Assembly: GCA_021732245.1 (NCBI GenBank)
Contig: JAKFVJ010000446.1
Span: forward strand, 1 to 11,024
Direction: 5' to 3'
DNA length: 11,024 bases
Source: Candidatus Obscuribacterales bacterium
GTDB lineage: Bacteria > Cyanobacteriota > Vampirovibrionia > Obscuribacterales > Obscuribacteraceae
Position numbers and translations under genes: made by a program. The notes beneath the pieces were generated by a model that was not told where the DNA came from, did no database searches, and saw only the letters and a list, made by a program, of their open reading frames with translations. Each line of letters begins with the position of its first letter. Position 1 is the first letter of the stretch. This document shows, piece after piece, positions 1 through 6,736 of the stretch.

Positions 1-729
1 AGTGGTGGCTATAAGTGGTATTACACAACACCGCTGCGCCTGAACTGGCGCAATGACGGCAAAGCAATTCGCGATTATCGCAAAATGCGAGGGCAATCGG
101 CAGCGTTGCCCGGCGAACGCTATTACTTCAAGCCTGGAGTCACTTATTCTTATATCGGTACGCGTGGGTTTAAAGCCAGGTTGTTGTCTCCGGAAAGTAT
201 TTTTGACATTGCCAGTTCGGCGTTGTTTACAGATGATCCTCAATATTTGCTTGGTTATTTAAATTCGTCTCTTGCTCGTTTTCTTTTGGGAGTTTTAAAC
301 CCGACCGTAAATTTCCAAATCGGTGATTTAAGACGACTGCCGTATAAAAAACCTTCGTTGCTAACTAGAAAGAAGGTTGCTCACGCAGTAAGCAAAGCAA
401 TTGATGTTGCTCGCCGGTTGGAAACTTTCGATTCGCAATCACCCAATTATAAAGGACCTGTGCTTCGTCGATATACAAAATCAAAAGATATTGATCAGCT
501 GGCAGCCGCATGTGTTTTTCATCGCGAGAAATTGGCTGAATTAAATGAGCTGGAAGCCTCGCTGCAAAAGGACATTGACGATGAGATTTTTGCGCACTAT
601 GGAATAAGTGCGGAAATGCGAATTCTAATAGAAAACGATCCCTGGGTTAGTCGTAATCAAAAGCTAATTGCGGACATGCCCAGCGATAAGCAGTTAATGG
701 CTGATTGCATTAGCTCCCAGATTAGCTGA
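1..729 (+). CDS. C-terminal fragment of an Eco57I/PglX-type N6-adenine DNA methyltransferase (type IIG or BREX-like), 5' end outside window
   Basis: The reading frame is open from base 1 to the TGA at 727-729, giving 242 visible residues with no start needed inside the window, so this is the tail of a longer gene. The catalytic methyltransferase domain would lie upstream and is not seen. What is visible resembles the C-terminal target-recognition region of Eco57I-class and PglX proteins: an early NWRNDGKAIRDYR stretch, then GERYYFKPGVTYSYIG, then IFD, then YLLGYLNSSLARFLL, and the hallmark NPTVNFQIGDLRRLPY near residues 99-114. The helical tail (ELNELEASLQKDIDDEIFAHYGIS) is typical of these enzymes. 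Members methylate adenine in a specific DNA site and act in restriction-modification or BREX phage defence. PglX proteins usually continue after the LPI motif with an EtSWDF-like segment that I do not see, so a type IIG or solitary enzyme is as likely as BREX. It converges on the RND pump gene with an 8 bp overlap. Confidence 0.8.
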   Translation, partial: SGGYKWYYTTPLRLNWRNDGKAIRDYRKMRGQSAALPGERYYFKPGVTYSYIGTRGFKARLLSPESIFDIASSALFTDDPQYLLGYLNSSLARFLLGVLNPTVNFQIGDLRRLPYKKPSLLTRKKVAHAVSKAIDVARRLETFDSQSPNYKGPVLRRYTKSKDIDQLAAACVFHREKLAELNELEASLQKDIDDEIFAHYGISAEMRILIENDPWVSRNQKLIADMPSDKQLMADCISSQIS

Positions 730-3700
730 CTATATGGCTCGTCTTACTTCCCTGTGCCAACGCATTTTGTTTTGGGCGCATGAACAGTTCAAACAGAGCT
801 GGGATGGTTACAAGGGTGAAGGCGGTGCTGGTGATAAGACCACCGACTATTACAATTGCCAGAGGTTGTTCTAATTCACGACCAGCTCCGCCGAAAATGG
901 CTAGAGGCAGCATGCCCAAACCGGCGGTAATTGCTGTCATTAGTACAGGAGCGAGCCTGTCCACGGCACCTTGATAAAGAGCATCATCAAACGGCACGTT
1001 TTGATCGACAAGAGTTTTTATATGTGTAACCAGCAAAATAGAATTGCGAGCTGAAATCCCGAATAGACTTATGAAGCCAATCATTGAGCCAATACTTAAG
1101 ACGTTGCCGGTCAATGCCACTGCTAGAATTCCACCGATGGCAGCTAGAGGTAAGTTTGTTGCTATTAAAAGCGTCGCTTTCCAGGAGCCTAGTCCTCTGT
1201 TGAGAAGTAGAAGTATTCCGACAAGGGACAGGAGCGACATCCAGATGAGATTGTTGCTGGCTTGTTGTTGTGCTTCGTATTGCCCGGCGTAGTGAATGTA
1301 ATAACCGGCAGGTAAATGTACTTGCTTTTCTATCAGGCGCTTGGCGTCATTGACGACCGAGACAACGTCACGGCCATTTGTATTGGCTTGCACGACTATT
1401 CTGCGAGCGACATTTTCTCTGATGATTGCATTGGGTCCAGGTATTTCTTCAATTGTTGCCAGATCTGAAATAGGTATACGAGCGCCATCAGGAGTGTCGA
1501 TGAAAGTTTGTTTGATCAGATCAAGATTGTGTCTTGAACTTTCATCCAGCCAGATCTTTAAACCAAAGAGTCTTTGTCCTTCAAGAACTTGTGAAACTAT
1601 CTTACCGTTGAAGGCAGTTGAGATAAGTTCGGATACGTCATCTGCGGTCAGTCCATAACGTGCTGCTGTCGAACGGTTGATCTTCACGACAATTTCCGGT
1701 GTCAATACTTGTGATTCTGTTCTCACATCCACCGCGCCTTTGACGCCCGACAAAACTCCTTCGACCGAATGTGCTAAATCGCGCAAGGTATTTAAGTCCG
1801 GACCGAATATTTTGATGGCGATATCGGCGCGTGTGCCGCCGGAAAGCACATCGTCCATTCGGTGGGCAATAAATGAGCCAACATCAAAAGCCATCCCTGG
1901 AATTTCAGAGAGATGTCCCCGAATATCGGCAAGGATTTTTGATAAAGGTCGATTGCTTTCCTTCAGGTGAAGATCGAATTCGCTAAAGTGCGGACCGCCG
2001 GCGTCATCATCAAGCTCGGCACGACCGATTCTCTGCCCGATGGCTATCACATCGGGATGTTTTAGAAGATTTTTCTCGAGGGCAATACCCATGCGCTTAG
2101 AGGCGTCAATACTTTGTCCGGGAAGGCCAGTTGCTGCGATGATCAAATTAAGTTCGCGAAATTCAGGCAGGAAAGTCTGTCCCATAAAGGGCAGCAGCGA
2201 AAGTGAGGTGAGGAATGCAACAAGCGAGAATACCGCAACCATGCGAGGCTGTTCCATTACCCTATGCAATAAGCGCCCATATTTCATCTTTAGATAGTGA
2301 ACCGTTGAAGGTTCGCCTTTCGGCAACTGGTCGCGCTTGCTCAAGAAGTAAACGCATAAGGCGGGAGTTACGGTTAAGGCAACCGCTAAACTGGAAAGTG
2401 TGGCAACGATATAAGAAAATGCCAGCGGTGTAAAAATTCTGCCCTCAACGCCGGAAAGGACAAATACCGGCAGAAATACAAGTGCGACGACAAAGGTGGC
2501 ATAAACAACAGACGAGCGCACTTCGCGGCAAGCCATGTAGATAACAGATAGAGTCGGCTTGGGGTGCTCCGACAAATTGTTTTCTCTGAGTCGGCGGTAG
2601 ACATTTTCCACGTCGACAATAGCATCATCCACAACTTCGCCGACGGCAATTGCTAATCCGCCTAGTGTCATTGTATTGATGCTGCCGCCTGTTGCCTTGA
2701 TAGCTAGAATTGCCGACAACAATGAAAGTGGAATAGCAGTCAGACTTATAGCGGCGGTGCGCCAGTTAAGCAAGAAACACCATAAGACGGCAACTACCAG
2801 GACGCCGCCCAAGGCAATGGCAAACAAGACGTTGTTTATTGATGTTTCAATGAATTCAGCTTGTTCGAATATGTAATGAACTTTGATGTCTTTTGGCAAC
2901 GAGAGTTGCAGTTCGGCAATAGCCTTTTTTACTTGTTTGGTTACCTCAAGCGTATTAGCCCAGGGTTGTTTGGTGATGATTATCTCTATCCCGGTGTCGC
3001 CATTTACAGTGGCGTCGCCGATTTTAAAGGCCGAGCCAATTTTCACATCGGCAACGTGCTTGAGCAAAATTGGCGTTCCTGTCCGTACGACAATGACTGA
3101 ATTGGCTAACTCGTCGATGTCCTGAATTCTGCCGACTCCACGAATGCTCAACTGACGATCCGGGCGGACAAGATAACCTCCGGGCGCAACGGAGTTTGCC
3201 TTTTCTGTTGCTTGCAATACCTGATTGAGTGTTATTTCGTAAGATCTCAGCTTGTCCGGATGTACTAGTACTTGATATTCCTTTTTGTCGCCGCCCATCA
3301 CCAGCACTCTGGCTACGCCTGGTACGGCCAAAATACGGTTGCGAATGTCCCAGTCGGCAAGCGTGCGCATTTCCATGGGTGTGGTGACGGTCGACGTTAG
3401 TCCTATTTTTAGGATGTCGCCGACGACAGACATTGGCGGCAGCATTATTGGCGGACCAATGCCATCAGGCAATTTGGGCAACACCGTTTGAATTCTTTCA
3501 TTGACGAGCTGTCGTGCCAGATACAAATTTGTGCCGTAGTTAAATATGACTGTTATAACAGAGACGCCCGGGAGCGAAAGCGATTTCACCAGGCTAACTC
3601 CAGGCGTGCCGTATAAGACAGTTTCCAGAGGGAGGCTTACAACTGGTTCAACTTCCGAGGGCACCAATCCTGGTGCTTCTGTTTGGATTGTTATTTGCGG

Positions 3701-3832
3701 CGGGGCAAATTCTGGTACAACATCCACATCCATTTGAGTCGATAGATAAAGACCTGAAACAACCAGCACCATAGCCAAGACAATTACTATAAAGCGATTG
3801 GCTATTGACCATTTGATTACTTGGTTGAGCAT
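722..3832 (-). CDS. Heavy-metal-efflux-type RND transporter, inner-membrane pump subunit (CusA/CzcA family)
   Basis: Inner-membrane proton-driven RND pump of 1036 residues, the normal family length. TM1 begins at the N-terminus (IANRFIVIVLAMVLVVSG), followed by the DVDVVPEFAPPQITIQTEAPG periplasmic entry region. The TM4 proton-relay region reads GEVVDDAIVDVEN at residues 398-410 (acidic D402, D403, D407, E409), matching a broad CusA/CzcA-like subgroup rather than classical CusA or CzcA. TM11 reads GFISLFGISARNSILLV near 919-935, and the C-terminus has the usual MLPLAIFGGAGRELEQPLA segment. Aligned by eye, the positions of CusA methionines Met573 and Met672 are occupied by Ala and Val, so copper or silver specificity should not be assumed; the substrate is unknown. 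The ATG at 3832 is preceded by AAAGG (3841-3845) at 8 nt spacing. The gene lies 4 nt after the adaptor gene and is surely cotranscribed with it. No outer-membrane factor gene is in the window. Confidence 0.93.
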   Translation of the reverse strand: MLNQVIKWSIANRFIVIVLAMVLVVSGLYLSTQMDVDVVPEFAPPQITIQTEAPGLVPSEVEPVVSLPLETVLYGTPGVSLVKSLSLPGVSVITVIFNYGTNLYLARQLVNERIQTVLPKLPDGIGPPIMLPPMSVVGDILKIGLTSTVTTPMEMRTLADWDIRNRILAVPGVARVLVMGGDKKEYQVLVHPDKLRSYEITLNQVLQATEKANSVAPGGYLVRPDRQLSIRGVGRIQDIDELANSVIVVRTGTPILLKHVADVKIGSAFKIGDATVNGDTGIEIIITKQPWANTLEVTKQVKKAIAELQLSLPKDIKVHYIFEQAEFIETSINNVLFAIALGGVLVVAVLWCFLLNWRTAAISLTAIPLSLLSAILAIKATGGSINTMTLGGLAIAVGEVVDDAIVDVENVYRRLRENNLSEHPKPTLSVIYMACREVRSSVVYATFVVALVFLPVFVLSGVEGRIFTPLAFSYIVATLSSLAVALTVTPALCVYFLSKRDQLPKGEPSTVHYLKMKYGRLLHRVMEQPRMVAVFSLVAFLTSLSLLPFMGQTFLPEFRELNLIIAATGLPGQSIDASKRMGIALEKNLLKHPDVIAIGQRIGRAELDDDAGGPHFSEFDLHLKESNRPLSKILADIRGHLSEIPGMAFDVGSFIAHRMDDVLSGGTRADIAIKIFGPDLNTLRDLAHSVEGVLSGVKGAVDVRTESQVLTPEIVVKINRSTAARYGLTADDVSELISTAFNGKIVSQVLEGQRLFGLKIWLDESSRHNLDLIKQTFIDTPDGARIPISDLATIEEIPGPNAIIRENVARRIVVQANTNGRDVVSVVNDAKRLIEKQVHLPAGYYIHYAGQYEAQQQASNNLIWMSLLSLVGILLLLNRGLGSWKATLLIATNLPLAAIGGILAVALTGNVLSIGSMIGFISLFGISARNSILLVTHIKTLVDQNVPFDDALYQGAVDRLAPVLMTAITAGLGMLPLAIFGGAGRELEQPLAIVIVGGLITSTAFTLVTIPALFELFMRPKQNALAQGSKTSHIVS

Positions 3833-3836
3833 GCTT

Positions 3837-5369
3837 TTAGCCTTTGGCTATTTTTTCGCTGTCGCTGGAACTGTCTTTTTTTGCTTGTATTTGCTGTTTT
3901 TCACGCATCGATTTTTTTGAAAGAGAAGATACAAGCAGTCCAAGCAGAAACGAGATAACGACGGCAATGGCAACCAATTGCACATGCCATGCTTGACTGT
4001 CGTTTGCACTATCGCTGCCGTCGCCATGACCAATTAAACGTTCGCCCTCTGTTGGTTGAGTAAACATTTCGTCGCGCCCACCGGATTTCAAAAGCTCGGC
4101 GGCTAATTGAAAGGCTCCTTCTACTATTACTCGCTGTCCTTCATGCAGACCGGACAGGATTTCTACTTGATCGCCCAGGCTGCGACCTGTTTTTACTCGT
4201 GTTGGTTGATAGCCGTCTTTCGTTTCGATAAATACTAAGTTATGACCAGTGCTGTCGACCAAAGCTTCTTTGGGTAGCATCAAAGTTTGCACTGGGGCCG
4301 ATGTTTGGATATGCAATTGCGCATACATATCGGGTTTAAGACGTTGATCGGGGTTGGCAATTTCAGCTCTAACTGGAAGCGTTCTCTTGTCCGGATCTAA
4401 TTCCGTGCCTAAATAGGTAAGAGTGCCACGAAAAATTTCATGCGGGTAGGAAGTAACACTGAGTGCAACAGATTGCCCTGTGGACATGCGTGAAACGTCG
4501 TCTTCGTAGATATCCGCAGTTGCCCAAACTTTGGTGAGATTGCTTATTTTGAAAAGTTCATCAGTTGAAGTAATAGATTGACCGATGGTGGCTGAGACCT
4601 GTGCAACCATGCCTTCTCGACTTGCCAAAACAGGAACTGTCAAAATAGTCCGGCGAGTCTTGAACATTTCTTTTAGTCTGGCATCACTAACACCAAGTTG
4701 TCCTAAGCGATGGCTCAACGAATCGTAAATGATGTTAAGTTTGGCTCTCAACGATTTGAGAACAATTTCCTTTTTTGTAGTGGCTGCCTTCAATCGGCTT
4801 TCTGCCAACTTCATGTCAGCATTTGCTTGCTGCCAGGTACGCTGAGCGGCAATTCCCTCAGCAAAGAGCTTCTCGTTGCGCTTTACTTCAATTTGCGCCA
4901 GATCGAACTGTGTTTGATTCTGTTTGATTTCGGCATCAAGCTCGGCGGTTGTTTCGGCAATTTGATATTCGAGTTCGGTTTTACTCTTAAGTGTTTCGGA
5001 AGCTAGCTCGTTTATCTCGGGACTGTCGAGCAAAACAAGCGGCTGCCTGGCTTTGACATGTTCACCTTGTTTTACCAAGATGTTGATAATGCGGCCGGAG
5101 ACAAGTGAATGTTGTTCAAACTGCCATGTGGGAATAGCTTCAATTTTCCCCGTTGTTTCAACAGTCATGGGCAAAGGTTTTTGCTCAACGGTCATAATTC
5201 TTAAGCCCAGCGCGGCTTTGCCCAAGTTGCTTACAGGAATTATCTGACCTTCCGGTCCAAAGGTTTCAAGGCCTGTGGCGCTGTCGCCGGCGAAGGCACA
5301 AGGCTGCAAAAAGCCGAATGTGAGAGCAATTGTCAGGCAAGCCAGGCGCAATTTTTTGTTCACAGCCAT
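3837..5369 (-). CDS. RND efflux periplasmic adaptor (CzcB/CusB-like membrane fusion protein) with C-terminal membrane anchor
   Basis: A 510-residue membrane fusion protein that would link the downstream RND pump to an outer-membrane channel. Residues 1-27 form a signal peptide with a likely AFA/G cleavage site and no lipobox. The visible order is a barrel-sandwich half (SGRIINILVKQGEHVKARQPLVLLD), a long alpha-hairpin coiled coil at about residues 110-225, the second barrel-sandwich half (REGMVAQVSATIGQSI), a beta-barrel (TKVWATADIYEDDVSRMSTGQ), and a membrane-proximal domain (LPKEALVDSTGHNLVFIE). Unusually, a hydrophobic helix at about 463-483 (LVAIAVVISFLLGLLVSSL) is followed by a Lys-rich tail, which predicts a C-terminal inner-membrane anchor with the tail in the cytoplasm. 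The ATG at 5369 has a weak AGG 8 nt upstream. It is the first gene of a two-gene operon with its own promoter and candidate operator. Confidence 0.9.
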   Translation of the reverse strand: MAVNKKLRLACLTIALTFGFLQPCAFAGDSATGLETFGPEGQIIPVSNLGKAALGLRIMTVEQKPLPMTVETTGKIEAIPTWQFEQHSLVSGRIINILVKQGEHVKARQPLVLLDSPEINELASETLKSKTELEYQIAETTAELDAEIKQNQTQFDLAQIEVKRNEKLFAEGIAAQRTWQQANADMKLAESRLKAATTKKEIVLKSLRAKLNIIYDSLSHRLGQLGVSDARLKEMFKTRRTILTVPVLASREGMVAQVSATIGQSITSTDELFKISNLTKVWATADIYEDDVSRMSTGQSVALSVTSYPHEIFRGTLTYLGTELDPDKRTLPVRAEIANPDQRLKPDMYAQLHIQTSAPVQTLMLPKEALVDSTGHNLVFIETKDGYQPTRVKTGRSLGDQVEILSGLHEGQRVIVEGAFQLAAELLKSGGRDEMFTQPTEGERLIGHGDGSDSANDSQAWHVQLVAIAVVISFLLGLLVSSLSKKSMREKQQIQAKKDSSSDSEKIAKG

Positions 5370-5394
5370 TAGACGAACCTGCCGTATCTAGACC

Positions 5395-5416
5395 AACTTA
5401 GATTCCTAACTAAGTT
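5395..5416. promoter_or_regulatory. Perfect inverted repeat over the predicted RND-operon transcription start (candidate operator)
   Basis: AACTTAG at 5395-5401 and CTAAGTT at 5410-5416 are exact reverse complements separated by 8 nt. The element starts 1 nt after the -10 box and covers the predicted start site, the usual place for a repressor operator. It is AT-rich and has no following T run on either strand, so it does not look like a terminator. The regulator is not encoded in the window; ArsR-, TetR- or MerR-type proteins are all possible. Confidence 0.5.
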
Positions 5417-5417
5417 A

Positions 5418-5423
5418 ATTATA
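5418..5423 (-). promoter_or_regulatory. Predicted -10 box of the RND efflux operon
   Basis: The minus strand reads a perfect TATAAT here, 48 nt before the adaptor start codon and just after the stop of the upstream hypothetical gene. No convincing -35 hexamer lies at 16-18 bp spacing, which would fit a promoter that needs an activator or one with a weak basal level. Transcription would begin near 5411, inside the adjacent inverted repeat. Confidence 0.55.
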
Positions 5424-5440
5424 GCCGTGTGGCGCTGATT

Positions 5441-6034
5441 TTATAGTTCGTATTTGGTCTTTCCCTGCCTGCCTGGTTGGTATGGCTGCCCGCCTTGTTG
5501 GTAAGGCTGTGCACTTGGTGCCGCGCCGCCCCAATATTGGCTCCAGGTTTTATAGGGAAAGTTTGCCTTGCGGGCAACGAATGCTTGATATAGAAAGTCG
5601 GCGTTGTAGTTGCCGTTGGTATTTATGGAGAAGCTTAGTTTTGAAGCACCGTCTGAAATTTGAAAGCAAGTGGGAACAAGTGGCTGTTCGCGGGAGGTGT
5701 ATTGTGGTGTGCCACCTTCTGTGATTGTGCCATTGCTGTTGAAGTCGAAGTACGCAATGTTAATAGGCGGTACCTGGTCGGGACTTCTATCGGCGCCGAC
5801 GTAATTTTTGACGGTTTGGAACAAGGAAATGACATTCCCCCGCATGTCGTAGTCTTGGTGTGCGGCATGAGCTTGTGCTTGTTCTTTTTTCAATTCGTTG
5901 ATGTTGTATTGAAAATAGCCGTTCACTTCTTGCAGTAGGGCGTCATGTGCCATTTGATCACTTTTTGGCAAGTTATTGAGTTTTACCAGATCATCGGCAA
6001 TGTCTTGCGCGGAAAGGTCTCTTGGGTTTCTCAT
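5441..6034 (-). CDS. Hypothetical protein with EF-hand-like loop and QPYQ-repeat tail
   Basis: I do not recognise this 197-residue protein. It has no signal peptide or membrane segment, so a cytoplasmic location is the default. Residues 1-65 look helical and charged (SAQDIADDLVKLNN, NELKKEQAQAHAAHQDYD). The middle contains DFNSNGTITEGG, which resembles the start of a DxNxNGxI calcium-binding loop but lacks the acidic residue at position 12. The rest is Asn/Ser/Tyr-rich and probably beta-structured. The C-terminus is low-complexity, with two copies of a QPYQxG heptad. The start at 6034 is supported by GAGG 7 nt upstream on the minus strand. It lies 85 bp after the MlaC-like gene and 71 bp before the adaptor gene, so it may be a single-gene unit or the tail of the ABC operon. 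No function can be assigned. Confidence 0.75.
   Translation of the reverse strand: MRNPRDLSAQDIADDLVKLNNLPKSDQMAHDALLQEVNGYFQYNINELKKEQAQAHAAHQDYDMRGNVISLFQTVKNYVGADRSPDQVPPINIAYFDFNSNGTITEGGTPQYTSREQPLVPTCFQISDGASKLSFSINTNGNYNADFLYQAFVARKANFPYKTWSQYWGGAAPSAQPYQQGGQPYQPGRQGKTKYEL
5471..5512 (-). repeat. Two tandem 21-bp imperfect repeats encoding a QPYQ heptad
   Basis: Units 5471-5491 and 5492-5512 match at 17 of 21 positions. On the minus strand they encode AQPYQQG and GQPYQPG, forming the Gln/Pro/Tyr/Gly tail of the hypothetical protein. The unit length is a multiple of three, so copy number could vary without breaking the frame. Confidence 0.7.
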
Positions 6035-6071
6035 TGTTGAACCTCAAATACCAGACAAGGTGATATATGCC

Positions 6072-6082
6072 CAGAATTGGCA
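6072..6082. promoter_or_regulatory. Shared 11-mer within an ATGCC-N7-GGCAT inverted repeat, leader of the hypothetical gene
   Basis: CAGAATTGGCA lies 38 nt upstream of the start at 6034 and overlaps a 5-bp inverted repeat (6067-6071 with 6079-6083). The same 11-mer, in the same orientation, is found at 8886-8896 in the leader of the ABC operon. It could be a shared regulatory site; a CATATAT stretch just downstream on the minus strand is a weak -10 candidate. Confidence 0.3.
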
Positions 6083-6119
6083 TGATTTGACATCTTGCGT
6101 GATTAATTTGCCTAATTGT

Positions 6120-6728
6120 TTAGATTAAGGACATGGCGGTGCTGTTAATAGACTCATTTGGATCTATGTCGAGCTTTTCTTTTAGCCATGCGATGAGACC
6201 TTCAACGCCTGATTTGGCGATTTGCTTTTGGAATCGGGCTGTCATGCGTGTCAGCAAGTCCTTTTCACCTACTGTAAGGCTTATCACCATCGGATCGCCA
6301 TTGTTATTCCGACGCAAGCGCCAGGTTACGTGCGACTGCTTTTTTCCAAAAACCAGAACCGTTTTGACCAATACGTCATTTTTGGATGTGGTTTCTGAAA
6401 GAATGGATAGTTTTCCTTTGTGGAAAATATGATGCCACCGTGGGTAGTATCGTTTTTCCACTAGATGTCGCAAAGCGGAGACAAGTTCGCGCTTTTGCGT
6501 GGCGTTTAATTTATTCCATTGTATTTGTCCGACAGAGGACTCGGCCATTTCTTGATAGTCGATATGTCTGGCAGCCGGCTCGAAGACACTATGATCATCA
6601 TCATCGCCCGACCAATGAGAAAGGAGGGTGACTAAGTCTTGGACCACGTTTTTGCCGCTTTGTGCTTGTGCAGGCAAGCTTGTAAGCATTAGAGCGATAA
6701 ATAGTGCCAGGATGAGTATTCTATGCAT
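6120..6728 (-). CDS. MlaC/Ttg2D-family periplasmic lipid-carrier-like protein
   Basis: A 202-residue secreted protein. Residues 1-22 form a signal peptide with an AQA/Q cleavage site. The mature part follows the MlaC (Ttg2D) pattern: an Ile-Asp-Tyr-x-Glu-Met-Ala motif near residues 56-62, then a Gly-x-x-x-Trp region and a helix of the KRELVSALRHLVEKRYY type, then beta strands (LVKTVLVFGKKQSHVTWRLR), a VISLTVGEKDLLTRMTARFQ stretch and a final AKSGVEGLIAWLKEKL helix. Known family members shuttle phospholipids across the periplasm, or hopanoid-related lipids in the case of HpnM. The gene is the last of three: it starts 8 nt after the permease stop, and its Shine-Dalgarno AAGG (6735-6738) overlaps that stop codon, indicating translational coupling. 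There is no MlaD, MlaE or MlaF gene here. Family assignment is by motif reading only; lipid binding is inferred. Confidence 0.75.
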   Translation of the reverse strand: MHRILILALFIALMLTSLPAQAQSGKNVVQDLVTLLSHWSGDDDDHSVFEPAARHIDYQEMAESSVGQIQWNKLNATQKRELVSALRHLVEKRYYPRWHHIFHKGKLSILSETTSKNDVLVKTVLVFGKKQSHVTWRLRRNNNGDPMVISLTVGEKDLLTRMTARFQKQIAKSGVEGLIAWLKEKLDIDPNESINSTAMSLI

Positions 6729-6736
6729 GACAGACC

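Noticed and set aside
53..262. Plus-strand open frame starting at 53 inside the methyltransferase region
   Set aside because: It overlaps the methyltransferase frame, which carries conserved family motifs through the same bases.
5395..5416. The inverted repeat as a terminator of the hypothetical gene
   Set aside because: The stem is AT-rich with an 8-nt loop and no T run follows on the minus strand; its place just after a -10 box fits an operator better.
5471..5512. The tandem 21-bp units as a CRISPR or mobile-element repeat
   Set aside because: There are only two adjacent imperfect units, in frame in a gene and without spacers, so they are a protein-coding heptad repeat.
6087..6092. TTGACA on the plus strand between the MlaC-like and hypothetical genes
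   Set aside because: It points rightward, where no plus-strand gene exists, and no -10 follows at proper spacing.
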